Origin: Aquiflexum gelatinilyticum
GTDB taxonomy: Bacteria > Bacteroidota > Bacteroidia > Cytophagales > Cyclobacteriaceae
Direction: 5' to 3'
Length of the DNA: 64,000 bases
NCBI RefSeq assembly: GCF_024741135.1
Contig: NZ_JANSUY010000001.1
Coordinates: 124,001-188,000, forward strand
Positions 17,456 through 26,647 of the stretch are shown here, one piece after another; position 1 is the stretch's first letter; each line of letters starts with the position of its first letter. The translations under genes were made by a program, and so were the position numbers. The notes under the pieces were generated by a model. The model did not search any database and was not told the origin of the DNA. It saw nothing but the letters and a program-made list of their open reading frames with translations.

Positions 17456-18481
17456 TTAGAATATAATTCCGAAGGTGATCGGGTTCAGTTCAGGACCTTT
17501 GCCAGCTTGGAATAATTGATTGAAATCGTATGTGGTGAAGAAATTCACCCTGCCGAATCCGACTTCTCCTCGGATACCGTAGCGGAAGTTGTTCAGGAAT
17601 ATTCCGGTGTTAAGGTGTTCTTTTCTGCGTCCTCCACCATCTAGAGGTCGGTAGACATATTTGCTCGTACCACCCAAACGGTAGCCTGCATAAGGACCCA
17701 AGGCTAACCTTATCCCCCTTCTTCCCTGGTCATTCATTCTTCCGAAGTCCAATTTGAAGAGTCCCATCGTGGTGAGGTAGGAGGCAGAGATTTTGCTTTT
17801 GAATCCTGCAACATCGTTTCTTTGGATAAATTCGATGGCATCCTCTCCTCTGACGGCCTGAAAGTCTCTGTTCTCAAATTTGAAATTGTACCATTGGACA
17901 CCCATTCCAAGGTCAAAGCGGAAGCCTTTGCTGATCTTTTGGCTGGCAAAGAAGTTGAGGCCGACGTTCCAGCTTCCCCATCCTCGTACTGCATATGGTT
18001 GGGTGGATTTTGGGAATTGCCCATTGTTGTCGAGGTAGTTGTTGAGTCCAAGGTCCAAGCCAAAATAGGTGCGAAAAGGTGGGTCACTTTTTTTCTTCAC
18101 TCCGGTTTCTACCTTCACCCTCGTATTGGGGCTTGTCTCATCTACCAAGATCCTGATCCCAGCGACAGACACTTCAGTCTTGTTCCAGTCCTCTGTGACT
18201 TTGACGATTTCTCGGGATCCGTTTTTTCCGGAAACTTCTACAACGACAAGTTCGCCGGTTTTTTCGTCTATCTGCAGGTCAAGTTCTGAAATGATCTGGT
18301 TGATGTTCATTTTTTTGAGCCGCTCAAAATCCTCTTTGTTGTCCACGACAAGGACGATTTTTCCTGAAGTCCCAAACTCCACAATGATGGTATCTTTTGG
18401 AGCCAAAAACTCCCTGTCAGTACTTCCGAATGCAAACTGAACCAGTCCGAGGAAGCAAAATAAAAGCAAGTATTTTTTCAT
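17456..18481 (-). CDS. Outer-membrane beta-barrel-like protein with N-terminal extension
   Basis: 341 residues: signal peptide (KYLLLFCFLGLVQFAFGS), an N-terminal 110-residue soluble part with IIVEFGTSGKIVLVVDN and EKTGELVVVEVSG, then a barrel homologous to its downstream neighbour (WGSWN, QWYNFKFEN, SKISASY, LGPYAGYRLGG, NNFRYGIRGE). It lies 10 bases before the paralogue and 29 bases after the anti-sigma gene. It may be a sensor or target of the sigma system, by context only. Confidence 0.78.
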   Translation of the reverse strand: MKKYLLLFCFLGLVQFAFGSTDREFLAPKDTIIVEFGTSGKIVLVVDNKEDFERLKKMNINQIISELDLQIDEKTGELVVVEVSGKNGSREIVKVTEDWNKTEVSVAGIRILVDETSPNTRVKVETGVKKKSDPPFRTYFGLDLGLNNYLDNNGQFPKSTQPYAVRGWGSWNVGLNFFASQKISKGFRFDLGMGVQWYNFKFENRDFQAVRGEDAIEFIQRNDVAGFKSKISASYLTTMGLFKLDFGRMNDQGRRGIRLALGPYAGYRLGGTSKYVYRPLDGGGRRKEHLNTGIFLNNFRYGIRGEVGFGRVNFFTTYDFNQLFQAGKGPELNPITFGIIF

Positions 18482-18510
18482 GATGGTTTATGTTTTCAAT
18501 TTTTGGTGGA

Positions 18511-19263
18511 TTATTTTCTTTCTCTTTTGGGGGTATTGTTGCTTACAAACAAGTTGTCTTTTGCATCCTGCAGGTCTGCAAAACCCTGTTCTACTTTGCT
18601 GAGCAATCCTCCGATTTTATCTACTTTATTTTCAATTCCGGCAATGAGTCCCTGATTTTCAGGTTTTTCTGTGATTCCGTTGGACTTGATGGTGATCTTG
18701 TAGGTCATCACTTCTTCCTCCTCTTCAATGTTGTTTTGGGCAATGGCTTCATTGACATTTAGTTCGGGAATGACGATCTCAGGTGTTTCTACAAATACCT
18801 CATCGATCCTTTCCTCCAGATTATCCGCTATTGCAAGCAATTCCTTGGGAGCTTCTGTAATCTGTGGCTTGATAGTGACGGATTTTTTTATTGGGGTTTG
18901 AACAGGTTTGTCTGATTCAATTGTCTGTTCTTCTTTGGTTTCTTTTGATTCCTCAATGGTTTCGGGGTTTGTCGGAATGGCTTCTTTCAAGGTCTCTGAA
19001 CTTTCATCACTACCAGGAGTAGTCAGCTCTGAGGTAAGTGGAAGGCTACTTTCAGTTTCTAGGTTGGCCTGCCATACGACATAGCCCACAGTAAGGAAAA
19101 GAAGCAACGAAGCGGCAATGCCCATTATGGGAAACCAAATTCCTTTTTCTTTTTTCGGCAGTTGCCTTTCAAGTTTTTCCCAAGCAAGTTGGGAAGGTTT
19201 TTCTTCATGCTTGGCCAGCCTTTCTTTGAAGTACTGATCGAAGTTTTTATCTGTATTAGCCAT
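18511..19263 (-). CDS. Putative membrane-bound anti-sigma factor
   Basis: 250 residues: a cytoplasmic N-terminus of about 40 residues (FDQYFKERLAKHEEKPSQLAW), one TM helix (about 42-64, FPIMGIAASLLLFLTVGYVVW) and a long Thr/Glu/Pro-rich periplasmic part. The start overlaps the end of the ECF sigma gene by 8 bases. It lacks an obvious zinc-binding HxxxCxxC motif. The anti-sigma role is inferred from topology and gene order, not from a recognised domain. Confidence 0.7.
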   Translation of the reverse strand: MANTDKNFDQYFKERLAKHEEKPSQLAWEKLERQLPKKEKGIWFPIMGIAASLLLFLTVGYVVWQANLETESSLPLTSELTTPGSDESSETLKEAIPTNPETIEESKETKEEQTIESDKPVQTPIKKSVTIKPQITEAPKELLAIADNLEERIDEVFVETPEIVIPELNVNEAIAQNNIEEEEEVMTYKITIKSNGITEKPENQGLIAGIENKVDKIGGLLSKVEQGFADLQDAKDNLFVSNNTPKRERK

Positions 19264-19825
19264 TGATTCTCCTTTCTTTGATTTGTTGATCGGCTATTTT
19301 TTGTTTCAATGTATTTCTTGCCCTGTTGAGTTGGGACTTGGAAGTGGACTCTGTGATTCCAAGTAGGTCGGCGATTTCGGCGTGGCTGTAGCCTTCGATG
19401 GCGTACAGGTTGAAAACCGTCCGGTATCCCACCGGCAATCCCTGAATCAGTTCCAACAGTTCGGCAGTCTCCAAGTGGTTAAGTTCATAGGGGCTGTCCG
19501 CATTTTCCAGGTGGAATTCAACATTCACCTCCATACTCAGGTTGCGGTTGTTGCGTAGGGTAAGCAGCGATTGGGTGACGACGATGCGTTTCATCCAACC
19601 TTCAAAGCTTCCCTTGGCTTCATATTGGGGTAGTTTTTCAAAGATCTTCATAAAGCCTTCAATCATGACATCCTCTGCAAGGTCCCGGTCTTTGACATAC
19701 CGGAGGCAGATGGCGAGAAACTTTTTGGAGTAGGCTTCATAGAGATGCTGTTGGGCTTTTCGCTCTCCCTTCAGGCAACCTTTGATGATGTCCGACTCAG
19801 TTGTAAAAGTTTTTCTAAATAACAT
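19256..19825 (-). CDS. ECF-type RNA polymerase sigma factor
   Basis: 189 residues from the ATG at 19825; the frame extends to 19924, but the extra residues do not match the family. Sigma-70 region 2 (about 20-90) includes RDLAEDVMIEGFMKIFEKL, and region 4 (about 125-185) includes the helix-turn-helix LPVGYRTVFNLYAIEGYSHAEIADLLGI. It is the first gene of a run with an anti-sigma-like protein, two barrels and a DUF2807 protein, suggesting envelope-stress or surface control. Confidence 0.92.
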   Translation of the reverse strand: MLFRKTFTTESDIIKGCLKGERKAQQHLYEAYSKKFLAICLRYVKDRDLAEDVMIEGFMKIFEKLPQYEAKGSFEGWMKRIVVTQSLLTLRNNRNLSMEVNVEFHLENADSPYELNHLETAELLELIQGLPVGYRTVFNLYAIEGYSHAEIADLLGITESTSKSQLNRARNTLKQKIADQQIKERRING

Positions 19826-20222
19826 TGCTGTTGGCTTTCGAATAGGTAGATACAGGTAAGTAAAAATAGGTTGCACCGGAATGTGAAAAAAGGTTAAATT
19901 TTTTTTTCGAAGATTTAAAGCCATTCCAGAGAGAAGTCTTTAAGTTTCTTTTTTATATCTGATTATCAATGGAAAAAAGGTCTAAAATTTCTATTTGATT
20001 TACAGTTGCTGCTTTTTGATTATCGCTTTTATACCAGGCCAATGTGTACTGTTTTTTTGAATTTTGCCAAAAAATGGTGCTCTCCAAAATAATTGAAATC
20101 ATTTAAATAATTATTTCTGACTCTCTTAGGAAATATTTTGAAAATGACCCTCCTCAAATTAGTTTTACATCCATAATGATCCTGTTCTGAAAGAAGGAGA
20201 AAAATAATAAACGTTAACAAAA
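19826..20222. other. Intergenic region between sigma operon and zinc-ribbon gene
   Basis: About 400 AT-rich bases between divergent genes. The reverse-strand part must hold the sigma operon promoter, possibly autoregulated. I see no convincing gene, repeat or clear promoter match. Confidence 0.5.
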
Positions 20223-20831
20223 ATGGTGGTATTTGGAAGTAAAGCGACAGAAGTTGCAACAGAAACAATCCAAGACAAATGCGCAAACTGCGGAACCCAA
20301 AACAGTGTTCAGATGACTGTTTTCCAAAAATATGCACATGTATTTTGGATTCCATTTTTCCCGATCGGAAAAACAGGTCTGACGCAATGCAGCCATTGTA
20401 AGCAAGTTCTTGAAAAGAAAGAATTTCCTGTTTACCTCAGAAGTAATTTTGAAATCTTAAAACAGAAAGGAAAAACCCCGGTCTGGACTTTTTCAGGGAT
20501 TATTTTACTTTTTTTCTTTTTTATTTTGGGAGGAATCGTGAGTAAGCAAAGGGAGGAGAAAAATTTGATGTTAATTGCCTCACCACAAGCCGGAGATATT
20601 TATGAAATAAAAATCGACTACAAACAGTATACTTTATACAAAGTCGAAAATATTGAAGGTGATACTGTTTTTGTTTTATTAAATGAATATGAGACCAACA
20701 AAAGACGGGGACTTTCGGACTCTAAAATCAGAAGAGATGAGTCATTTTCAGGAGAAACGTTCCCGATTCTTAAAACAGATCTTAAAATGATGGTAGAAGA
20801 TGGGGAAATAATGGACATTGAAAGAAAATAA
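20223..20831 (+). CDS. Zinc-ribbon single-pass membrane protein
   Basis: 202 residues. Two Cys pairs, DKCANCGTQ (C22, C25 approx.) and TQCSHCKQVL, form a zinc ribbon in the first 70 residues. A TM helix follows (WTFSGIILLFFFFILGGIV) and then a charged soluble domain with IYEIKIDYKQYTLYKVENIEGDTVFVLLN. Related zinc-ribbon membrane proteins in Bacteroidota have no assigned role. It has its own promoter region, divergent from the sigma operon. Confidence 0.7.
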   Translation: MVVFGSKATEVATETIQDKCANCGTQNSVQMTVFQKYAHVFWIPFFPIGKTGLTQCSHCKQVLEKKEFPVYLRSNFEILKQKGKTPVWTFSGIILLFFFFILGGIVSKQREEKNLMLIASPQAGDIYEIKIDYKQYTLYKVENIEGDTVFVLLNEYETNKRRGLSDSKIRRDESFSGETFPILKTDLKMMVEDGEIMDIERK

Positions 20832-20973
20832 CAAAAGTCAGATTCTGAATTCCCATTATTAGCAAAGACTGCCATAATCTAAACGGAAGGACCTATTTAT
20901 AATTCCTGTAGATTGTTTCATGGATTGAGACTTGACCTGCCAACTGTGCTGTCAATCCAAAGAATTTACAGCC

Positions 20974-21609
20974 CTATAGGCTGACAAAAGGCATTTGAAA
21001 ATTGAAATCCTCGTCCTCAACCTGGGATAAAATAAAATCGGCCAAATCATAGCGATTGATTTTTGTGCTGGCATTGACTCCAACCCATCCTATCCGGTAG
21101 CGACCGGTTTTGGCCTCATTGGTGAGTCTTGGTGCTCTTACTATCACCCACTTTTTGCCGCTAGCCTTCAGTACATCTGCATGAGCAATCGCATCATTCA
21201 ACACTTTGGGGACAGCAATCTTCATTATTGTCCTAATTAATTTATCCACAAATTTGGGTTTGTCCTTTTCAGGGTAAGGCAATCCTCCACCCGATAGGGA
21301 AATGATTTTATCAACATTAAATTCCAGCATCGAATTAATGATGTTTTTTGTTCCGTTGGTTTGCAACAACTCCGGGGAGCCTTTGACATGACCAAACAGA
21401 CTGACTACGATGTCGCAATCCTCGACCACCTTATTTACATCCTGCGCGTTTAACACGTTCCCTTCAAAGACAGTTAGCAATGGGCTTTGGTTGTTGAGTT
21501 TTGATTTGTCACGGGCCAAAGCTTTTACACTATATCCTTTTTCCAGGGCAATTTTCAAGAATTTTTGACCTGTTTGACCTGTTGCTCCAAACAATGCGAT
21601 TTTTTTCAT
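20974..21609 (-). CDS. NAD(P)-binding atypical SDR (NmrA-like)
   Basis: 211 residues from the ATG at 21609, which directly opens MKKIALFGATGQTGQKF, the Rossmann glycine-rich loop (GATGQTG); the longer frame to 21633 is unlikely. Further motifs: LARDKSKL, GNVLNAQDV and ISLSGGGLPYPE. There is no classical YxxxK. The gene is divergent from an HxlR regulator, and the SDR promoter overlaps a palindrome, so it is a likely target of the regulator. The substrate is unknown. Confidence 0.85.
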   Translation of the reverse strand: MKKIALFGATGQTGQKFLKIALEKGYSVKALARDKSKLNNQSPLLTVFEGNVLNAQDVNKVVEDCDIVVSLFGHVKGSPELLQTNGTKNIINSMLEFNVDKIISLSGGGLPYPEKDKPKFVDKLIRTIMKIAVPKVLNDAIAHADVLKASGKKWVIVRAPRLTNEAKTGRYRIGWVGVNASTKINRYDLADFILSQVEDEDFNFQMPFVSL

Positions 21610-21634
21610 CTGACTGATTGATATGATTACCATC

Positions 21635-21658
21635 CAAACTTACGTACATTTGAAGTAC
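21635..21658 (-). promoter_or_regulatory. Putative promoter element and HxlR operator for the SDR gene
   Basis: On the reverse strand TAAGTTTG (21642-21635) matches the Bacteroidota TAnnTTTG element, 26 bases before the SDR ATG. Immediately upstream is the imperfect palindrome GTACATTTGAAGTAC (21644-21658; 10 of 14 positions symmetrical). A further AGTACT and TAAGTA lie toward the regulator gene. The position between promoter elements fits repression by the divergent HxlR protein. Confidence 0.45.
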
Positions 21659-21699
21659 ATGCCTATTATATAAGTACTAACCTTTTTGTAAGTATAAAA

Positions 21700-22026
21700 A
21701 TGGAAACAATAAAAGTAGAAGCAAGATGTCCCATCAGAACAACACTTGAATTGGTGGGTGGAAAATGGAAACTTCTGATCATTTATCAATTGTTTGAAAA
21801 GCCCTTGAGGTTGTCGGAGCTTAAAAGACAAATTCCTGATATCAGTGAAAAGATGCTTATACAGGAATTAAAAAACCTTATTGACAGCAAATTGGTAGAA
21901 CGTAAAAACTTTGGAGAAGTACCCCCTAGAGTAGAATACAGCCTTTCTGAAATTGGCCGAAAAGTAATGCCCCTTATAGCGGAAATGAGAAGCTATGCCC
22001 AAGAATATGAAAATCAAATCATGTAA
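21700..22026 (+). CDS. HxlR-family transcriptional regulator
   Basis: 108 residues, a winged helix-turn-helix of the HxlR type: CPIRTTLELVGGKWKLLII, LRLSELKRQIPDISEKMLIQELKNL and a wing ending PRVEYSLSEIGRKVMPLI. The N-terminal Cys10 before the first helix is the residue that senses quinones or electrophiles in YodB/HypR relatives, so redox sensing is possible. It lies divergent from one NAD(P)-binding protein and 16 bases before another, a typical detoxification layout. Confidence 0.92.
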   Translation: METIKVEARCPIRTTLELVGGKWKLLIIYQLFEKPLRLSELKRQIPDISEKMLIQELKNLIDSKLVERKNFGEVPPRVEYSLSEIGRKVMPLIAEMRSYAQEYENQIM

Positions 22027-22042
22027 GCCATTCAGATAGGAA

Positions 22043-22906
22043 ATGAAAGTTGTAATAACAGGTGCGACAGGAAGTGTAGGCAAAGCAGTTTTGAGTTCTT
22101 TGCGAAATATTGACCATCAGCTGGACCTTTATGCAGGCGTGAGGAATGTGGAGGCTGATAAAATCAGTTTGGAGGGGCTAAAAACAAGCCTTTTGAAATT
22201 TGACTTTATGGATTTCAAAACTTGCGAGGCGGCATTGGAAAACTGTGATATTCTTTTTTTGCTGAGACCGCCTCAAATATCAGACACAGAAAAATATTTC
22301 AAACCGATCATTGATGCCTGTCAAGATAAAGGTGTAAAACACATCGTTTTTTTATCGGTCCAAGGTGTGGAAAACAGCAGAATAATACCACACCATAAAA
22401 TTGAAAAGATGATAGTTGGCAGCAAAATAAATTATACCTTTTTGAGACCTGCTTATTTTATGCAAAATTTTACAACTACGCTTCGCAAAGACTTAGTAAC
22501 CAAAAAGCAGATTTTTCTTCCTGCTGGAGAATCAAAATTTACGCTGATCGATGTGATGGATATTGGGGAGGTAGCTGCCAATATCCTGATAAATATAAAG
22601 CAGCACATCAATGAATCTTACGATTTGACCAATGGGGAAAAGTTAACATTTTCTCAGATGGCAAAGATTTTAAGCAATGGCTTAGGAACTCAAATTAAAT
22701 TCCAATCGCCTAATTTGATGAGGTTCTTTTTGACCAAAAGGAAGGAAAATATGCCTACGATGTTTATTCTTGTGATGATCATGCTTCATTATTTTCCGAG
22801 ATTTCAAAAAGAACCCGAAACTACAGATTGGGTGGCTAAAATCACCGGAAGACAACCAAGGACTTTTGCCCAATTTATTTCAGAAAACCGAAACCTACTG
22901 ACTTGA
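22043..22906 (+). CDS. NmrA-family NAD(P)-binding protein
   Basis: 287 residues. The Rossmann loop is ITGATGSVGKAV at the N-terminus; VRNVEADK, DILFLLRPPQ, HIVFLSVQGVENS and YTFLRPAYFMQNF follow, the pattern of NmrA/QorB-like NAD(P)H:quinone oxidoreductase relatives. It is cytosolic. It probably forms an operon with the HxlR gene (16-base gap). A quinone or electrophile substrate is inferred from context only. Confidence 0.87.
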   Translation: MKVVITGATGSVGKAVLSSLRNIDHQLDLYAGVRNVEADKISLEGLKTSLLKFDFMDFKTCEAALENCDILFLLRPPQISDTEKYFKPIIDACQDKGVKHIVFLSVQGVENSRIIPHHKIEKMIVGSKINYTFLRPAYFMQNFTTTLRKDLVTKKQIFLPAGESKFTLIDVMDIGEVAANILINIKQHINESYDLTNGEKLTFSQMAKILSNGLGTQIKFQSPNLMRFFLTKRKENMPTMFILVMIMLHYFPRFQKEPETTDWVAKITGRQPRTFAQFISENRNLLT

Positions 22907-23473
22907 TGAAGATTCCTTTCTTGTTTCTTTTTTTGGTTTAAATCCTCCAAAATATTGACGGGAATTAAAATCCCATCCTGAATTTTTCATCCAAATAATG
23001 GATACTTAAATGGACCGATAGGAAAGACGAAATAGCATTTCAGTCACGTTCATTTTCAAAACACCTTCAGGAATTCCTTGAACTTGACCTAATGCAGCTT
23101 GAAAATCGATTTGCTACCAACATTATTAAATAGACTGCGACTCTACAGTCTATGTATGATGACCTTTATCAAAGCTTTTTTTCCAAATAATATTTCAAAA
23201 CCCTGTAGGAAACAGATTTCTTTCGAGGTTTTATGGTGATTTTTTCTTTAATAAATCCCGGTTTTTTGATCCAAAAAAAAACTCTTTTGTCAAGTCCTTA
23301 GCTTAAAAAATCTTCTTGTAGTAATTTTTTTTTGAAGAGATAAATCCTTGATTGATTTTGCTAAATTGTGCTGTTTGTGAAATATAAATTCAAGAAAAAA
23401 TGGTCTTTCCTGCCGACCAATTCCAAAGAATAAAAGAGTACACCAGCGGATATCAAATCATAAAAGAAAAAGG
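22907..23473. other. Intergenic region with small hairpin and possible gene remnant
   Basis: 567 AT-rich bases. A perfect ATAGACTG/CAGTCTAT hairpin lies at 23130-23153. A start-less frame ending at a TAG just before this hairpin could be debris of a lost gene, but it is too short (about 45 codons) to support. A 25-codon frame at 23400-23477 abuts the next gene. Nothing else is recognised. Confidence 0.45.
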
Positions 23474-23477
23474 ATGA
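23400..23477 (+). CDS. Very short frame overlapping the next start codon
   Basis: ATG at 23400 opens 25 codons (MVFPADQFQRIKEYTSGYQI..., ending KEKG) whose TGA overlaps the next ATG as ATGA. The coupling geometry is the only support. It might be a leader peptide, a gene remnant, or chance. Confidence 0.2.
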   Translation: MVFPADQFQRIKEYTSGYQIIKEKG

Positions 23478-24100
23478 AAAAAATTCTATTTACAGTTGTT
23501 TTGAGCATTTCCCTTGCTTTGGCTTCAAGCGGGCAAGTTGACCCGAATAAGAATATTGATGAAGGGAAAATCGAGGGAAATACCTATACAAGTAATGAAA
23601 TCGGATGGAAAATGGAAATTCCAACTGGTTGGGCGGTGGTAGAAAAAGAAAAAACAAAGGAAAACAACGAAAAAGGTCTAAAAGCATTACAAGAAACAAT
23701 GGATGCAGAGGTAGACTATAGCGGATTAAAAAATCTGATTTCAATTCAAAAAGACCTATTCAATATTTTTCAATCGACTTCAGAACCGTTTAAGGTGGAG
23801 TACGAGGGTGAATGGGAAGAAAATAGTGCAGCGCTTAAAGAGATTATTTATTTGACATATTTAGACCAGGGAATAAAAGCAGATTCTTCTGCTACCACAA
23901 CGGAAGTAATTGATGGTCTGGAATTTCAAAAATATAGTTTTACTATTTATAGCCCGAATGGGAAATTTATTTTGAGCCAAATTATGTATAGCAGACTGAT
24001 CAATGGTTTTGACTTTGGAGTGAATATTAACTACAACAACGACAAATATAGGGATGAACTTCTAATGGCGTTTAGAAACTCGAAGTTTAAAAAGGATTGA
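23474..24100 (+). CDS. Secreted protein of unknown function
   Basis: 208 residues with a signal peptide (ILFTVVLSISLALASSGQ). The mature part contains NEIGWKMEIPTGWAVVEKEK, then helical and beta segments ending in NYNNDKYRDELLMAFRNSKF. This PTGW... layout resembles PsbP/MOG1-fold lipoproteins, but I do not recognise a named family. No operon partner is evident. Confidence 0.65.
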   Translation: MKKILFTVVLSISLALASSGQVDPNKNIDEGKIEGNTYTSNEIGWKMEIPTGWAVVEKEKTKENNEKGLKALQETMDAEVDYSGLKNLISIQKDLFNIFQSTSEPFKVEYEGEWEENSAALKEIIYLTYLDQGIKADSSATTTEVIDGLEFQKYSFTIYSPNGKFILSQIMYSRLINGFDFGVNINYNNDKYRDELLMAFRNSKFKKD

Positions 24101-24277
24101 AAAGCCAAGAATTGTCTGATCTCCTCCCATACTTGTCCAAGTATTATTAGCCTGGGTTTTTCCTTTAAAAAAGACCAAAATTCACCATTACTCGAAATGC
24201 AACTAGGAATACGGAATAAGCATAGAAATGCGAATATCTCATACATAATACTATAGTGTAGATAGCCGGTCACAGTT

Positions 24278-26647
24278 ATGTCAGATAACAATGAAAAAAT
24301 CAACCAACTCCTTGCGAAGTTGGACACTCTTTTGAAAAGACAGGAGGACTTTTCAAATGAAATAAATACACTGCGAATAGAATTAAACAAGCTCAAAGCT
24401 AACGGTCAGGTTCCTGTAATTGAAAGTAATACTGCCAATCCGGACAAACCTGTAATCGATGCTGATTTTCAAATTAACAGTGAAACTATCCCTTCCCAAC
24501 CCAATCCAATAGTAGAGAAAAAGTACGAACCGGAAATCCGGCCTTTTCTGCCAATCCCCGAGGTAGCAAAAAGGAAATCGGATATAGAAAAGTTTATAGG
24601 AGAAAATTTAATCAATAAAATAGGAATAGCCATCACTGTAATCGGTGTGGCAATCGGTGCCAAATACTCGATTGAAAATGATTTGATTAGCCCACTTACC
24701 AGAATTATCCTGGGGTATGTATTTGGCTTGGGATTGTTGGCCTTTGGCATTAAATTAAAAAGTAAGTATGAAAACTTCAGCGCCGTCCTGGTAAGCGGCG
24801 CAATGGCGATTTTATACTTCATTACTTATTTTGCATTTGCACTATATGGCTTGATTCCCCAATTGGCGGCTTTTTCCATCATGGTCGTTTTTACGGTTTT
24901 TACAGTAATCGCCGCATTACAATACAGCAGACAAATAATTGCTCATATAGGGCTGGTAGGTGCTTATGCTGTTCCTTTCTTATTGAGTGATGGTTCTGGC
25001 AAAGTAGCTGTTCTATTTACCTACATGTCAATTCTAAACATTGGAATCCTGGCCATTGCACTAAAGAAATATTGGAAAGCGCTTTACTTCGTTTCTTTTG
25101 GTTTGACATGGCTGATATACCTGTCTTGGTATATTGTCCAATTTCAACCAACCGAGCATTTTGAATTGGCTTTTGTCTTTCTTTCATTATTTTTTGTCAT
25201 ATTCTATATGACCTTTCTTGGATATAAACTTCTTCAAAAAGAAAAATTTGCCATCCCTGATGTCATTTTGGTAATTATCAATTCATTTATTTTTTATGGG
25301 TTAGGTTTCGCCCTTCTTGATGATCATCAAATTGGCAAAGAGCTTTTGGGATTATTTACTTTGGTCAATGCACTTGTTCATTTTGTAGTGAGTGTCATCA
25401 TTTACCGCCAAAAACTTGCAGACAAAAACATCCATAATCTGATAACAGGACTGGTACTTATTTTCATTACCCTGGCATTTCCTGTACAGCTTGACGGCAA
25501 TTGGGTGACCTTATTATGGGCAGGAGAAGCTGCTTTATTGTTTTGGATCGGTAGGACTAAGCAAGTTTCCTTTTATGAAAAACTTTCCTATCCTTTGATG
25601 TTTTTGGCTTTTTTCAGCATTATCCAAGATTGGAGTGATGGGTATGCTTCCTATGTTCCGGACATTCCCGAATCAAGGATTACACCACTGTTTAATGTGA
25701 ATTTCCTTACCTCCGTATTGTTTATTGCAGCATTTGTGTTCATCAATATCCTGAATAAGACCAGCCAACCTCATTTCCAAAGGCAAAAAGGAACGGCAAA
25801 CATTTTTTCATTTATCATTCCCGGGATTCTGATTTTCACTATTTACTACGCTTTTGTAATGGAAATCACAACTTATTGGAACCAACTCTTTACCGATTCA
25901 GCCATTGAAATCAATTCCGAAGGCCAAGCTTACCCCGACACTTACTGGAATTATGATTTAATTAGCTTTAAGACAATTTGGACAATCAATTATTCCCTGC
26001 TTTTTGTCTCAATTTTATCTTTTGTAAATCTTAAAAAATTAAAGAACAAAAATTTGGGGTTGTTGAATCTTGTGTTGATAGTATTTGCTCTAGCTTCTTT
26101 TTTATTTCAAGGCCTGTATGTGCTGAGTGAACTTCGGGAAAGCTATTTGGAACAGACCTTATCCCAATATTACCATATCGGAACCATCAATTTATGGATA
26201 AGGTATCTTTCATTTCTGTTTGTGGCCCTTGGTCTTTTTTCTTGTTATTTATATATCAAGCAGGTTTTTCAACATCCAAACTTTAGAATATCATTTGAAC
26301 TCCTGTTGCATATCACCATATTATGGATAGCGAGCAGTGAATTGCTAAACTGGGTGGACATCTTGAAATCAGAACAATCCTATAAGCTCGGATTAAGCAT
26401 TTTGTGGGGCTCTTATTCACTTTTCTTAATTGCATTTGGGATTTGGAAAAAGAACAAGCCCATTAGAATCGGTGCAATTGCATTGTTTGGCATTACGTTG
26501 ATAAAATTGTTTTTCTACGACATTTCCCACCTCAATACCATTGCAAAAACAATCGTGTTTGTATCGTTAGGGGTTTTGCTGTTAGTCATTTCATTTTTAT
26601 ATAATAAGTACAAACATTTAATTTCCGAAAATGAAACTGATAATTAA
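24278..26647 (+). CDS. DUF2339 multi-pass membrane protein
   Basis: 789 residues: an N-terminal coiled coil (about 1-45, INQLLAKLDTLLKRQEDFSN), a Pro-rich linker, then GENLINKIGIAITVIGVAIG, the DUF2339 hallmark, and some 20 hydrophobic helices to the C-terminus. It ends with the typical KTIVFVSLGVLLLVISFLYN. Function is unknown. Its 3' end overlaps the DUF3999 gene by 17 bases; these two families regularly occur as a pair, suggesting one membrane complex. Confidence 0.9.
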   Translation: MSDNNEKINQLLAKLDTLLKRQEDFSNEINTLRIELNKLKANGQVPVIESNTANPDKPVIDADFQINSETIPSQPNPIVEKKYEPEIRPFLPIPEVAKRKSDIEKFIGENLINKIGIAITVIGVAIGAKYSIENDLISPLTRIILGYVFGLGLLAFGIKLKSKYENFSAVLVSGAMAILYFITYFAFALYGLIPQLAAFSIMVVFTVFTVIAALQYSRQIIAHIGLVGAYAVPFLLSDGSGKVAVLFTYMSILNIGILAIALKKYWKALYFVSFGLTWLIYLSWYIVQFQPTEHFELAFVFLSLFFVIFYMTFLGYKLLQKEKFAIPDVILVIINSFIFYGLGFALLDDHQIGKELLGLFTLVNALVHFVVSVIIYRQKLADKNIHNLITGLVLIFITLAFPVQLDGNWVTLLWAGEAALLFWIGRTKQVSFYEKLSYPLMFLAFFSIIQDWSDGYASYVPDIPESRITPLFNVNFLTSVLFIAAFVFINILNKTSQPHFQRQKGTANIFSFIIPGILIFTIYYAFVMEITTYWNQLFTDSAIEINSEGQAYPDTYWNYDLISFKTIWTINYSLLFVSILSFVNLKKLKNKNLGLLNLVLIVFALASFLFQGLYVLSELRESYLEQTLSQYYHIGTINLWIRYLSFLFVALGLFSCYLYIKQVFQHPNFRISFELLLHITILWIASSELLNWVDILKSEQSYKLGLSILWGSYSLFLIAFGIWKKNKPIRIGAIALFGITLIKLFFYDISHLNTIAKTIVFVSLGVLLLVISFLYNKYKHLISENETDN

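Noticed and set aside
22990-23133. Remnant of a coding gene before the hairpin at 23130
   Set aside because: Only about 45 codons without a start codon and no recognisable similarity; could be chance.
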